A stretch of DNA of 64,000 nucleotides from Sphagnum magellanicum. Taxonomy: Eukaryota; Streptophyta; Sphagnopsida; Sphagnales; Sphagnaceae. Where the stretch lies: assembly GCA_021904315.1 (NCBI GenBank), contig CM038910.1, forward strand, positions 8,184,001 through 8,248,000. The letters run 5' to 3'. The number at the start of each line of letters is the position of its first letter. Position 1 is the first letter of the stretch. Positions 11,699 to 23,989 of this stretch are shown here, one piece after another. Made by a program: the position numbers and the translations under genes. Below the pieces are notes generated by a model. The model had not been told where the DNA came from. It ran no database searches and was given only the letters and a program-made list of their open reading frames with translations.

Positions 11699-12085
11699 GA
11701 TTTGCGTCACAACTTGTCATCGAGGGCTTTATTGGCTCATCTCCTAAAGTAGAGATGTCGTGCAATGGATGTAGTTTTAGTTTCCAGGACCCACCCATCC
11801 CCCACCCACCCCCGACCTCCTTTGAGTTTTCAATTGGACTCCACTTTTGTTTTTTCCTTTTTTCTTTTTTGTGTAGGTTTCCGCAGTTGAGGAATCTTCA
11901 CCAAGTGTCCTGTGAACAACTGTTTAGTTTTTGGGAACGTCATGGAACATTTCCTATTTTAATTGTTGGTGCAAGTTTGAAGTTTGATCTTTAGATGATA
12001 ATGGGCAGAGCTGTTAGGCTCACAACAGATGAGTCAATTGTTGTAATTGCTTCACACTGCAGTTCTGCAAGTTTTAGACTTAACA

Positions 12086-12091
12086 AATAAA
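12086..12091 (+). terminator. candidate poly(A) signal AATAAA
   Basis: Canonical AATAAA about 390 bases downstream of the candidate TATA box at 11,693. It is weak alone. Confidence 0.25.
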
Positions 12092-12194
12092 AGTTGAATT
12101 TGAGGCTGATATTTGAGAGTTCCTTTGTGATCCTGCATGTGGTTAAGGGGTTGGGCCAGGTTCCTGTTAAAGCATATTCCCTAGTTTAAGCTGC

Positions 12195-12280
12195 TTTGCC
12201 TCTCTGAGAAATATATGGCCAGGGTGAACCAGCACCTACACTCAGTACCTTCCCCTCTTGAGGGAGGCCTCATATTAGAG
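12195..12280 (-). repeat. dispersed repeat fragment (inverted relative to 39.6 kb)
   Basis: Read on the minus strand, AGGCCTCCCTCAAGAGG, GGAAGGTAC and a GGTTCACCCTGGCCAT block occur in the same order as at 39,613-39,680. Confidence 0.5.
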
Positions 12281-13429
12281 ACTACAATTATTAACCTGGG
12301 AAATGGAAATTTTGGACTTAGAGATCTGAGTTAGTCTGAAATGGTGGGATATTTATAACATTTAAAGCAGCTGATTTTTTGGGGCAAATTTTCATCACTT
12401 GGTGACAAAAGAAAATCCAGTGTGCTACTCATAAAAAGGATCTTCTTGGTGATGCAAGATGACCTCCACACCACAAAAAATTGTCCCATAATGTTTGCAC
12501 AACGTTCAAATGCCACAAGATTTAAAGGTACGCAATTTAAGGCTGTCAGAGGAGCAACTACAATGGATCTGGACTTGGTATGTACTTTGTAGTAACATCA
12601 ATGGGAAAATTGAAAGGAGTTTTGACAGATTGTATTTAATTTTGGAACATTGAAAATGTGTAAGTGAAATGATTATGCAAAAAAATTCCAAAGGGATGTT
12701 TTCAAAAACTTTGGAAATCATGTATGATCAAAAAATTTGTAGACGACATGAAAATGTGCCATACAATTTTCCCCTGAAAATGTCATGTTTTTTTTATGGC
12801 ATATCTCCATTAATCATGAAATCACCTCCATTAAATCCTATTCATTAAGGGCTTCTCAAGAATATCAAGAATGCACCCCAATTTTCCCAAGAAAATTTAT
12901 TTTAATTCTATGAAATTTTCCTTGACAAAACTATTTAGCATTTAGTAACTCTCACATTGTCAATCTAAACATTACTAAAACCATCTTATTTGCACCCTTA
13001 CTCATTGAGGGGCTAAGTTCTAACAATATCAAAAGCAGAATAGGGGCTATTGTGGTTTGGGATATCTCAACATTTCAAACCAAGCAAACAAACTACCTTC
13101 CTTAGTAAATAAATATGCCATACCAAACACTGCATTTTTTGTCAACATTCACAACTTGTCACAATGTGAATTTTGCAATGTTACCCAAAAAAAATGGACA
13201 TGTTGAAATGCTTATAACAGAATAGTTCAAACAAATATAGTTAACTAAAATATGATGGATTGCAATATGTTGAACACTTCAAAGTGGGAGTTGAGTGATT
13301 CAAATATTAAACAATAGTGATAATCTCAAATTCATTCAGTTTGAGCACCATGATTATTAGGGGAATACACAATTAATTAATACTTGCATAATTAATCCAC
13401 AATGGACATGGGACCCAACCCTTGTTATG
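12281..13429. other. AT-rich intergenic, nothing recognised
   Basis: No domain-bearing frame, RNA gene or transposon terminus seen. Confidence 0.4.
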
Positions 13430-14056
13430 CTCGTATGCATGGCCTCATACATGACGGCCGGTTATGGGCATGTTAATCATGCTTTTAAGGTTAATGTATG
13501 TTCTTAAGTTACTATATGCTATTGGGTGTTTGAAGGTTATGGCTTGTTTAGGGTTTCAACTTTGTTGACAACTGTATAAAAGGCCAAGCTCTTCCATTCT
13601 CTTGTCAGTTTTTTTTTAATTCCTTTGTTAGGGAAAGTTTCCTCCACAGTCATATTGGATTTCTAAATGCTCACAGTGGCTATTACATGGCCATTGTTCA
13701 CATACACTACGTTTTCTTTCCTTCTTTTCAATTTAATTCTAAAAAAACTGCTTTCTGTCGCTTAATGTTGAAAGCGTCAGAATTTTCCTAGCTTTGAATT
13801 TCTTAGGTTTATTTTGCTTACCGGTTTCTTTTGTTCTTAAGTTGTTACTACTTCTTCTTCTTTTTCTATTCTTGTACTACAACTACAATAGGAACAACAA
13901 CAACCATAACTAGTAGTAGTGCAAGTGAAGGAGAAAGGACACTGGAAATAAGCTACAAGCTGTGAAGTTATGAGTTCTAGAGCTTTGGAAGGAGGAAGGA
14001 ATGAGCAGCTCCAAAGCTTGTTTTATTGCCAGCTTTAGGTTTTGGGAGCACACGCG

Positions 14057-14082
14057 CACACACACACACACACACACACACA
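14057..14082 (+). repeat. (CA)n microsatellite
   Basis: Thirteen uninterrupted CA units preceded by CACGCG. Confidence 0.95.
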
Positions 14083-14239
14083 AGGTTTGATTGTAGTATA
14101 AGATTTGCACCAAGTGATGCAACCCCACATACATTTGCTTTCCTTGTACACAGGTTTGGAGGTTAACATTTGGGTTGTGCACTCCTATGTGTTTTTGAAC
14201 TTACAGTCGTGTAGTGAGTAGCCCTTATAGTAGTTTGGG

Positions 14240-14259
14240 AAGAAGAAGAAGAAGAAGAG
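14240..14259 (+). repeat. (GAA)n microsatellite
   Basis: GAAGAAGAAGAAGAAGAG run just before a poly-T/poly-A tract. Confidence 0.9.
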
Positions 14260-14627
14260 AATTTTTTTTTAAAAAAACCCATGAAATAGAAGATAAAAAA
14301 AAATTATTTTCTCTTCTGCATGTCATTATTACAGAACTCGCAAATGCGGATCGTTCTGCAACACTACCATTGACGCAATCCGTCACAATCACCGTCCATT
14401 TCATTCACCCATTCAATTCCATTGTTTCATTCTAATGTTCCATTCGAGTCTATCGTTGTTCTGTTCAACGTCCGTCGCCATTTCGTCTAGCCACTTCCGT
14501 CCACCAACATCTGTCCGTCACCGTTCATCCCCGTCAACGCACCGTATTCTTCAAACCGTATGTTGTGTTAGAACTTTAGAGCTAATGCTCTATATTGTTA
14601 CAAAATTTTGGGGCATGGGACAACACC

Positions 14628-15741
14628 ATGTCCTCGGATGATGAAAGCATTACCACTCATCCAGAACCAAAGTACCAGCTATGAAGTACATAATCATTTG
14701 AGTTGATTTCTTTAAGCTTATGATCTTCACGACAATACCATCAAGCGTCTACAATGCCATCATCATCCAGTACAACTCCTACCAAAAATTCATGTTTAGG
14801 TTACACTACATCAACGGTACATCAGAGTCCATTTGGAGGGGTTAATAAATGGGGTACGCCTACTGTCGCACTAACTTTTTCACCATCACCATATATTTCG
14901 CTGTAGGCCGTGACTTCTAGACCCATATACACCATGGAGGTCAATAGTTCCTTTGAGAAAATTGAGAAGTTCAGCGAAAGGCCAAGTACCATTTCTTTGA
15001 AGGAATTCAAAACAACTTTCTCAACTATGGTTTGTGGATTAGAGCTCAAGTATGGTGTTAATTACACCAAGGCATTTCCATTCAAACAATTGGCCCGTTA
15101 TGTGCACTATGAAGCATTGGATGTCTACAAGCAACATTCTCCGAGGATTTTGGGCATCACCCAAATCCCCAATCTAATTTATGCCACATCCATTGCCATC
15201 GCTTCTCAAGCTACACTACAAGCTTCCATTACACATCATGGGACTATGCCCAATAATCCAAATTCGATACCTATCTTAATAAAAAAATTTCCTCAACAAC
15301 TCATTGCTGCTACAACAAACATTCCTCCCACCATCGATGCACCAATTTTTGCTGATCCAGTGGGGGAATTCTTTTGAGTTCTTGAGCTAAAATTTCCAGT
15401 TAAAAGTTCTAAAAAAAATTTACAACTCGCCACCTTCTCTCAGCAGAAGGATGAAACCCTTAAGATGCTTTACAAGAGGCTTCTCAAGCTTAAAGAGGAT
15501 ACTCAGAGCATCACAGACCTGGAAGCTACCCATCAGTATCTTCGTTCATTGGAAGCTACTCCAACACTCCATGTGTAGGTTTTTCAATGAGTTTTTGTAG
15601 AATTTAAAAATTCGTACACTTTGTTAAATGTGTACAACATTTCTGAAAAGCTAGAACTAGCTCATGCACACTATGAGGCCAGTACTATGAGGCCTCCATC
15701 ACGTTCAAAGCCTCAGCCTCCACTAGCTACATTAACCAGAT
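14628..15741 (+). pseudogene. retrotransposon gag-like polyprotein relic
   Basis: One open stretch (14,910-15,377) carries KFSERPSTISLKEFKTTFST, a typical capsid N-terminal pattern. After the stop at 15,375 the same frame continues with conserved-looking text: RLLKLKEDTQSITDLEA near 15,475 and NVYNISEKLELAHAHYEA near 15,635. Three in-frame stops (one TGA at 15,375, then TAG and TGA near 15,575-15,590) sit where CGA, CAG and CGA codons would be expected, so each fits a single C-to-T change, as in decay of methylated DNA. No protease or reverse transcriptase follows; the frame runs straight into a PPR fragment at 15,747. Identification as gag is by pattern, not a named family. Confidence 0.55.
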
Positions 15742-15746
15742 AATCA

Positions 15747-16413
15747 CCCTATCACTTTGGTAGTGTTGAATGCATGTGCTAATGTACTGGCAATTAAAGA
15801 AGGCAGGTCTGCTCATGAGTAGAATGTCAAAAATGGGTGGGATTTAAATGTCTTTGTGGGTAACAGCCTAGTTGACATGTACGCCAAATGTGGAAGCATG
15901 GAAGATGCTTGCAAAGTGTTCAATAAGTTGCCATCATGGGATGTAGTCTCTTGGAATGCCTTACTTGGAAGATATGCCATGCATGGGCATGGGAAGGACG
16001 TTATTAAAAAATTTGAGTGGATGTGGGAAGAAAGTGTACAACCAAATGATATTACTTTTATTTGTCTTCTTTTAGCTTGTAGCCATGTAGGTTTTGTCAT
16101 AGAAGGCTTATGTTGTTATGCTTCCATGAGCATAATTCACAAGATTTCTACAAAATTGGAACATTACACTTGTGTAGTTGACCTTCTTGGCCGTGCTGGA
16201 CATCTGCAAGAGGTAGAGGATGTGATCAAGGCCATTGCCCTATAACCCAAATGTGGCTATGTGGATGGCCTTGCTTGGTTCTTGTAGAATTCATGGTAAT
16301 GTGGAGATGGGAGAACATGTTGCGAAACAAGTTATTGAACCAAAGCCTAGAGATGCTGCAAGTTATGTGTTATTTTTTAACATATATGATGCTGCTAGCA
16401 ACTAGGATTTCAA
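15747..16413 (+). pseudogene. PPR gene fragment, closely related to the 41-43.8 kb PPR gene
   Basis: About 667 bases align along their length with the segment of the minus-strand PPR gene between about 42,150 and 41,484, covering the last PPR triplet and the E-type region. Shared text includes [34 protein letters not shown] and [19 protein letters not shown]. It is inactive: a three-base in-frame deletion near 15,765, an in-frame TAG near 15,818 (HE*NVKN), a one-base insertion near 16,235 shifting the frame at the AMPYNPN equivalent, and another stop near 16,403. It lacks the N-terminus, most PPR repeats and the DYW domain. The left edge abuts the gag relic; the right edge is cut exactly by a CACTA terminus at 16,414. 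Confidence 0.85.
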
Positions 16414-17170
16414 CACTACTAAAAAAATACCATTTTGCAACTGTCTTATGCAACTGGTTTTCAGTTGCAACTGACACTTGCAACTAAAAATTAGCCCAGT
16501 TGCCTAAGACAAGTTGTAGAAAAATTGCCATTGCATCCAACAGTCCGTATATGACAAGTACATACGGTTGAGTTATACGGTTTCATCCACCCATATTCTA
16601 GACTAACAATTGTAAGTGCGACTACATGCAACTATAGGGGTTGCGTTCCCATTGCATTACATGTTAATTAGCTAACCCAATTACATGCGAACACGTGTAC
16701 TTTTATTTTGTAATTAAATATTTAATTTTAAGAATTACTTTAATTAATATAAACCATCCAAGTCGTAGCCGTTGGGGTGGGGACACATGTTGGGTTTAAG
16801 GCTTGATCAACCATGCTATGTCATTGTACACATGGGGAAGATTAAGGTTAGGGTTATAGGGTTTAGCAACCATTGAATTATCAGGATCATGCCATATGGC
16901 AACCTAGTGACCGCACGATGTAGTTGCAAATGCAATTAGTATTTTGAGAATTTGAATTGCCATGTGTCACATGGTCCCACTTTACAGGTGTTAGGGTTAG
17001 GGTTAGGGTCTAGGGTTTTCATCATATCGTTTATAATGTGCCACATGGCAACACAACAACTGTTAGATTTAATTCCAAATGCAACTACTGGCCCATGGCA
17101 TGCAACTTTTGTCATTGTTAGTTTTAAGGTTAAGGTGTGCCACTATAGTTACATGTGCAACTAGATTAAT
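16414..17170. mobile_element. CACTA-type DNA transposon terminus with subterminal repeats
   Basis: The element begins CACTACTAAAAAAATACC at 16,414, the classical terminus of En/Spm (CACTA) transposons, and interrupts the PPR fragment. In the next 750 bases the motif TGCAACT or its reverse complement recurs many times in both orientations (near 16,436, 16,448, 16,464, 16,475, 16,635, 16,923, 17,041, 17,098, 17,150). CACTA elements carry such subterminal arrays as TnpA binding sites. A TTAGGG triplet lies at about 16,989. The opposite terminus was not found; the 3-bp target duplication would be CAA. Confidence 0.55.
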
Positions 17171-17939
17171 AGCATTAACCACTGCCTTGCCCATATTGGG
17201 GTTCCTTACACACCTACACCTACTTTAACTAATGTACATTATACATATCACTTTTCTATTATACTCCACTAGTGTTGAAAAATCAACCAATAAATATTAC
17301 ACACATCAATCTATGATTTGTAATTTTGCATGTAAAAAATCTACAGTTACTTAACCAACAAATTACCCTTTATAATAACATTGAAATTCCATCCAATGGG
17401 GTTTAATGGCCATTGTTCCAATTACAGCAACCAGGAGTCCATCACACTATCAGGTCTATTAAACCATACAATGTCTAAAATATCATTGACACCCAAAAAA
17501 GGCCATAACTATTCATTAGGGTTTTAGGATTCAAAAATCAACTAGCTCCCGACCTATAGTGCCCCTAACTTAAGCATGCTTTCGCATTAAATGACCTTCC
17601 CATACAATGCTTGAATCTATTACATCCTTTATTACACATTATGGGGGATCATCATTCTCATTTGGCACCAACAACGAGGTGTTGCTTTTACTTACCACAA
17701 TTTCACCTAACTGGACTCAGAACCATGACTCCTTGATTGGCACCACATGGTGGACACATCCTTGTCCTCCAACCCCTGTTATTAACCCCTTTGCTACAAC
17801 CTCAACATCAAGGTTACATAAGACAATTGCTTCCCCTACTTTAAACTGCACATTAACGCCAATAAAGAACCTTCATTCAATTTACCATGAGCAACCGATT
17901 TAGGAAAATGGAATAATTTTTTGTTACAACATTGTGTCA
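17171..17939. other. spacer inside or beside the CACTA-like element
   Basis: No recognised domains. A plus-strand frame of 98 codons at 17,607 has no family signature. Confidence 0.3.
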
Positions 17940-20430
17940 AACAGGGCATTTGTGTTCCTTAGTTATGAACTATAGAAACTCAAGAGCATGTTGGTATTAA
18001 CTTACCTATTGCCATGCCTTCTCTCCTACATTCCCCACCCTTGCACCAATATTAGAGCGTAGCCGACTGCTCACACCTCTTTCAGGTGCTAGCATAATTG
18101 CCGCCTTTTTTTGCACTTTCTAGCACACCAAATCCATCAATGAATACAAATGTGAAACCATGTCAATGATTTCCTTCATGCTTGTATGTACCTAGACCCC
18201 AAACAATGTGGGTATGTTCTTAATTTTTAGCATGTAACAGAAAGAACAACAAATCTAGCTTCCACAATCTAACTTATGTCTTATTTTAGCCATGTAGTTG
18301 GTGCAATTCCCAACATCCCACACATATGCCACATTTGATGAAAAGTGCAAGATTACTCCCACAATTGAACAATCCATAGCATTAACTTTAACTTTAATGT
18401 GTTGGTCATGTTGGGCACTTAGATCGTATCTTCGAGGGTGGGCGTTGGTGGTTGCTCCCATCTACATAGTCACCGCCTTTGCAAGCTATTCCAACTTGAA
18501 TGTCCTTTCTTAACATATTAGGATTTTGCCCCATATCCTCTCCTATTAGCACATAGTTGGGGACATGTGAAGGGACAACACCATCCACTTGTTGGCCCAC
18601 CCCTTTTCTTGTAGACATATGATGGGCTTTTGGAGTTAATTGTGTGGATAAAGTGGCACTTTCAACCACTGTTGTGCCTAACCCTTGTCCATCAAGATCT
18701 GAATGGAAAACCTCATGCAGGCTGTTTGCAACACCAAGAATCTCAGGGGATCTAGTCTTTGCAATAACATCTACCTCTTCAATGTTTACAGTGGCTACAA
18801 CAGATTTTGGGTTTCTCGCATTCACACCATCTTCTCAACATGTTAGCAATTATTGCATGAAACTTTCTACCTTAGCATTTAATTTATCCATCCCTTCAAG
18901 AACTTGGGAGACTTGGCCACTCATCTCTGGCAGCTTCTTTTCAATGGCAGTCATTCGAAAAAACAAATTGGGAGATTATGATGCCTGCCCAATAAACCCA
19001 TCAAAAGATCCTTATAAATTGAACATAAGTATTCCACTTACTAATTACTATCAAACTCATGAAGGCAGAAATAAAAATGAAGCAGCTAGGAAAACTCACT
19101 GGATACCTAGGTGTGCCATTAGAATTTAGTCCCACAGCAGCCATCTCAAATATTGATGGGCTTCGGTGATGCTTGGATTTCTACATTCACCTATTTTAGA
19201 CATCATTTAGTGCTCAACATTGTATGTGGCATGTGAGTGCATAATAACTTCAACATTTTGTAGTTTCCATTTGGCCATCACAAAGGATTAAGGTTTTAGG
19301 GTTAACTTGCCAATTTTGCTTCTATAGCTGCCTTACCACCACGCCCAAGGTGGCTTACATTTGCAACTACCCCTCTTGCATCAACCATGTGTTCACTTTT
19401 AGTCTTGGTGTCACATTGTTGCCAATATATGACTAGTTTGTCCCATTGTTCTTAGTCCACTCCAAGTGGGCAGGCTTTAGTACCTTTCTATGCATACCTT
19501 CTTTTTAAGCGTGCTCTTTCTCCTTTCATAAATCGCCTTACACAATCCCTAAAGCCAACAACACTTAATTCACCACTTAGGTTTTCAAATTTCCCATCCA
19601 ATTGCAAGCGGAGTCTAGCCATGTTTACAGGGTCCTGTTCTATAACCTTAACCACTGCCATGTTCAAAACCTGAGGTGCTAGCAACCTAATTGCACCATC
19701 CCATGCATCCTTCCCTTCACATACACCATCAATTTTGCCATGCCTTGTCACTTGCACCTTATGAGGTGGCAAGCCTTTCTTCTTTCATTCTATAGCTTCA
19801 AATTCTATAACTTGCTTTGAAGCCCGTTGTTGCATACGACTTTCAGCCAAAACCTTGAGCTGGGCATTTACTTCTATTTCATTGTCCAAGGCCATGTCCG
19901 GTGCTTGTGTTTTTGGGTGTTGCCCCATTTGGGCTTCTACTACTTGCCCGCCCATCGATGAATGTGGTTACACCCTTTGACATAGCCACCGATCACATAC
20001 ACCCCCTCCTTCACCCCATGATGATTCACACATGTTGTTTCTAGCCTTTCCACAAGGGGCACAACAGTTTGCAAGTCCCTTGTCCCCAGGGCTCAATCTT
20101 ACCTTCCGATTAGGACATTGTGATGCTTGGCAAGAACTCCATTGTCTTGTGTGCCCACATTGTCTAGCATTCCATGTGCATTCTGAACTTGCAAGCCCAT
20201 GTTTACATGCTTGCTTATTGCACCTTGCAAAGTCACCACCATGCTTGCCACTTTGTACTGTTGCCAATGTGTTCTTTTGTAGCCCAATGGCATTCACCAT
20301 ATTGACTTGTGGTGGGGTTTCAACCCGAGCTTTCTTTGATGTTGCTTTCTTTTCTCAAGCACACACACAACACGTTAGACATAGGGAATGGGTAGAAGCT
20401 AGCAAAACATATAGTCTGGTCATATATTAT
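17940..20430 (-). pseudogene. CACTA TnpA-like transposase-accessory relic
   Basis: Minus-strand reading gives a broken but ordered set of TnpA-like pieces. Near 20,320 there is a basic stretch KKATSKKARVETPP. At 19,488-19,772 there is a segment with FENLSGELSVVGFRDCVRRF then KGERARLKRRY, resembling the VGF..VKRFLK.ER.RLK pattern of plant En/Spm accessory proteins. Near 18,960-18,850 a predicted coiled coil reads KKLPEMSGQVSQVLEGMDKL, followed by a variable acidic region to 18,406. Stops and frame changes separate the pieces, some of which could be introns. With the CACTA terminus at 16,414 it may form one element. Weak family evidence. Confidence 0.35.
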
Positions 20431-23073
20431 TAACATGAAACATGTAAATCCAAAAAAACAGAGATTTGTATGGCAAACTTATCAATCATGAACAACCCTA
20501 ATCACACAAATAGGGCTATATATCAAAGGCATGCATATAAAAACTGATGACATTGAAGACAACCAACAAAATATTTGGTAAGAAATTCAAAAAACACCTT
20601 CCCATGAAGTATAATTTTATAAAGAAAATTCAATTTTCTTTTGTATCCAGCCAAAAGTTCTATGGAAAGAACATAAAGATCACTAAGGTAATCTAGTGAT
20701 GAATCATGACAGATAGGATCTTTCTATAGAAGAAGGGCACATGAAGAGATAATGGAGAACAACTAACAGCAAGGGATTGACTTTGGACTTCCAAACCATT
20801 TGGGATGCACAACAGAAAGTTTAGGACCTTCTTAGGACCTTTTCTCCATAACATAGGATTGGTTTTACAAACTCGACTACACAACCTTCTTTCTAAGTCA
20901 TAAGATCTGGAAAACACAAAATGAAGGACAGTCATCCATTTCTTCCTATTGTTGTGGTAGTAAGATTGAACCTTTGACGTTCAATTTTCCCATTTGAATC
21001 CATAAATCTCCCACAATTTTTTCATTAGCAAACATATTAAAGGAACAAAAAACTTCTTTGACTTAGGCACATACGAAGAGTTTTAAATCAAAAATAGAAT
21101 TGGTGAGCTTTTCCAATATTTAGGCTTCTCTTACATGCTCTTAGGATCTTGCAAAGACTGAGCTACAGGTTTGACCAACATATAGCACTTCACTGGAACC
21201 AATGTTATGGATTACATAGATTACACCTTTATATGAAACAGAACAAATTTTGGCAACAAGTTTGAGGTGTTTTTGCCTTAACCTTCTAAGCATGTTGAGA
21301 AACTTTAATTACAAATTATAGAAGTGAGCATGATCAGCAAATTCTTGAAAGAAAACCACTTCATATTTGCATTACCAAAATCATGGAGATTTATAAGATT
21401 ATTTCTAGACATGAAAGAAAACTTGATATAAAAATAAATAGTCTGATGAACAAAAAAGGCACAAATCTAGATCTTAAGTGAAAGCTTGAAGACACTCTGG
21501 ATAAAGGTAATAATTTCCAAGAATAGTGATAGACTTTACAAGCTCTAAATTTAAAGAAACTATTTCCTGCTCCAACAAAAATCTCTAATCTTAATGAAGG
21601 AAATTAAGAAATCCCCCATTTTGCAGGAGGACTGCCCATAAGCAATAAGGAATCCTAAAAAAGGTATTGCTTGACTATGAGATTACAAACAAACTAGTAC
21701 TCTGCCTTCTCCCTAAAAGGTCCATTAAAGGTTGGAAAACTTAACAGGAGAGAGGAACAATATAAATAAAACATAAAGGAGAGAAAAACATGAACCCCAT
21801 TAACAAGATCCAAGAATACTTTCAAAGACTACTGACATGCACTCCAACATGGTAAAATACACAAGAGAACTTCCATGTGATAGGAGTGCCATAAGATATC
21901 AAAAAATTGAAACATGACAACAAACAAATCAAACAAAAAAACCAAGAACATTCCCAACATTTAAGACGTGTTTAGCTGCAGAATGGTCTTTCAAAGGAGC
22001 TAAGGTACACAACCTATAACAAATATTATCAAGACATGAATCATATACCTCTTTGGTAATTTCTATATATAGAACTTGCTCTAGCAAACAAGTGATTAGA
22101 GGTGGTGGTGATGTAAAGGCTTGAGTATAGGAAAAAGGGCGGGTGAGTGCAAAGTGTGAAAGGTGGGACTGCTGCGATTGGAACCATGTGCTCTGGTACT
22201 ACAAATCCTCCACCAAAACTTCAAACAATGGCTGCACATTTCTAACTTGATTTTTTTTAACTCTCAAGCCCCAAGAAACACTCATAATTTCTGCAGTACA
22301 TGCATTATCTTCAAAGCTTTTTCCAAATTTTTTCAATGTTTATTTCTCATCCAAGTTCTTGTCTCTTGATCTTTCCCATGTGTGATTATTTTGGAAAACT
22401 TGGTTCCCTGAAACTAGGTGATTTTGTGATGTAACATGTAAACCCACAAGACAATACTAGATGTTTTACAAGTGACTATCTCTAATGTGATGTTTAAGAG
22501 CCAGTAAGCACATATTAGTTCTCCTATAACAAACGGGGCATTTGGACTAGTAAGATAAGCACCCAATTCATAAAGAAAAAAATGATCTGCAAACTCATCA
22601 GGGAGACAATTCTAGTTTGGTAATTGAACTTCTTCACATTTTTCAAACACAAAAGCTCATAGAGAAGGAGATTTAATTTTGTGAAATGTTTTGCCAAAGT
22701 TGCCAGATTTTGACTATAAAAAATTTCGAAAATCACCATATTTTGACAATAGAGCTTCCTTTAGGGTTGCAAAAATATAACAGGATTTTAAAAATCTACT
22801 TTCCTCTCTAAACTATAGCCAAATTAAGCTAATTCACAAGATCACCAGTGTGGTTACAAAACAAAAAATGAGGAAAAAAAAAAAACCCTGGACCCATGCA
22901 AGGACCGAATTTGGTAACATTTCGACAATGAAAAAAAAATTTGCATTGAATGCAAACTCCATGATTCACTGGTCCAACAAACAAAACATCAGATGAGATT
23001 ATTTTTACATGCTTTGATAAGAACTGCAATCTGCTACAACTTGCTTACTGGATACTTATTACATTCCTTACAT
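20431..23073. other. intergenic, nothing recognised
   Basis: AT-rich with short frames on both strands, none showing a domain. No RNA gene was seen. Confidence 0.4.
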
Positions 23074-23095
23074 AACCCTAAACCCTAAACCCTCT
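23074..23095 (+). repeat. short interstitial telomere-like repeat
   Basis: AACCCTAAACCCTAAACCCT, about three units of the plant telomere repeat CCCTAAA. It is too short to be a former telomere and may equally be a telo-box or chance. Confidence 0.6.
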
Positions 23096-23384
23096 CACCT
23101 ATACTTTCTTTACATGCTATTATTGTGTGGTTTAAAATGTAGACTTTAGACTTCAGACTGTTCTGGCAAGCTTTTCAAATCTATTTTCCCTTCAATTGAA
23201 AACTTTGTATTCAATTGCATCCCATATTGTGAAGTTCGTTCGCATTCAAAACATTATGTGCCAACTTTTACTATTCGAGCCTCTTGGTGTGAAATTAAAA
23301 TTAAGCATAAAATAAAACATAAAATAATTTGTCATTTTATGAAACTTGATCCATAAATTCCTATGTGTTGTAGGGGAAAGCCTT

Positions 23385-23529
23385 GGCAGTAGGGCATTAC
23401 ACCTTTTGAATATAGGCGGACCTTGAGGTTAAGGGTGTAATGCCCTGCTGCCATACCATTTATCTGGCATAATAAATGAGGTAGCTCAGTACAAGGGGGA
23501 GGCCTTCCTGTACAGGCCTCCCCTGTACT
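23385..23529. repeat. two adjacent hairpins (possible MITE or small-RNA locus)
   Basis: Hairpin 1: GGCAGTAGGGCATTACACC at 23,385-23,403 pairs with 23,431-23,452 (GGTGTAATGCCCTGCTGCC) across a loop of about 25 bases, with one bulge and one G-T pair. Hairpin 2: AGTACAAGGGGGAGGCC at 23,488 pairs with GGCCTCCCCTGTACT at 23,515-23,529 with two bulges and a 10-base loop. Both could fold in RNA from either strand. Confidence 0.6.
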
Positions 23530-23989
23530 AGCCAAATTGAACTAGCACCCACTAGTGCATCAATCTAGATGGATGGTGCACCAATGGATTTCACTTTTTC
23601 ATCCCTGTGTTAACCAAGCTGGTTAGCATAGTTGGAAAACAATCTTGACAATAATACGTCTACAGTAATTAGATGCAATGTCATTGCTTCTTGAGGAATC
23701 TTGGAGGGGGAAAAAAATGTAGCATTCAGTTCAGAGATGATGTCAGAAGAAAAAGAAGAGAAGAAAATTTTGTTTGTCTCTGTTTGTGCTATATTAGAGA
23801 TGATGGTGAATGCAAAACAGGTGTGTACCAAGTCCACAGATGATAAGGAAGATAGTGGTTGATATGATCACTAACAAAACAATCCATCTATAAAAAACAA
23901 CCAAAAAAAAAAATTCTAAAAATCTTTAAGGAATCTGTAAGGAAACAATACACTACTATAGCAAAAACATGACATTTGGAAGATTGGAT

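Larger units (their letters stand above)
13430..14627 (+). mobile_element. probable LTR/leader of a decayed retroelement
   Basis: A TATA box (TATAAAAGG, 13,575-13,583) lies in sequence laid out like a retroelement U3-R, followed by microsatellites and a leader running up to the gag-like frame starting near 14,634. No second LTR copy or target duplication was found, so the boundaries are arbitrary and the assignment rests mainly on the adjacent gag relic. An ordinary plant promoter is the alternative. Confidence 0.3.

Noticed and set aside
15813-16100. Minus-strand 95-codon frame
   Set aside because: Antisense shadow of the PPR fragment; the same shadow appears at 41,839-42,081.
16985-17010. 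Former telomere (TTAGGG units)
   Set aside because: Only about three units, inside a CACTA-like end; too short to mean a chromosome fusion.
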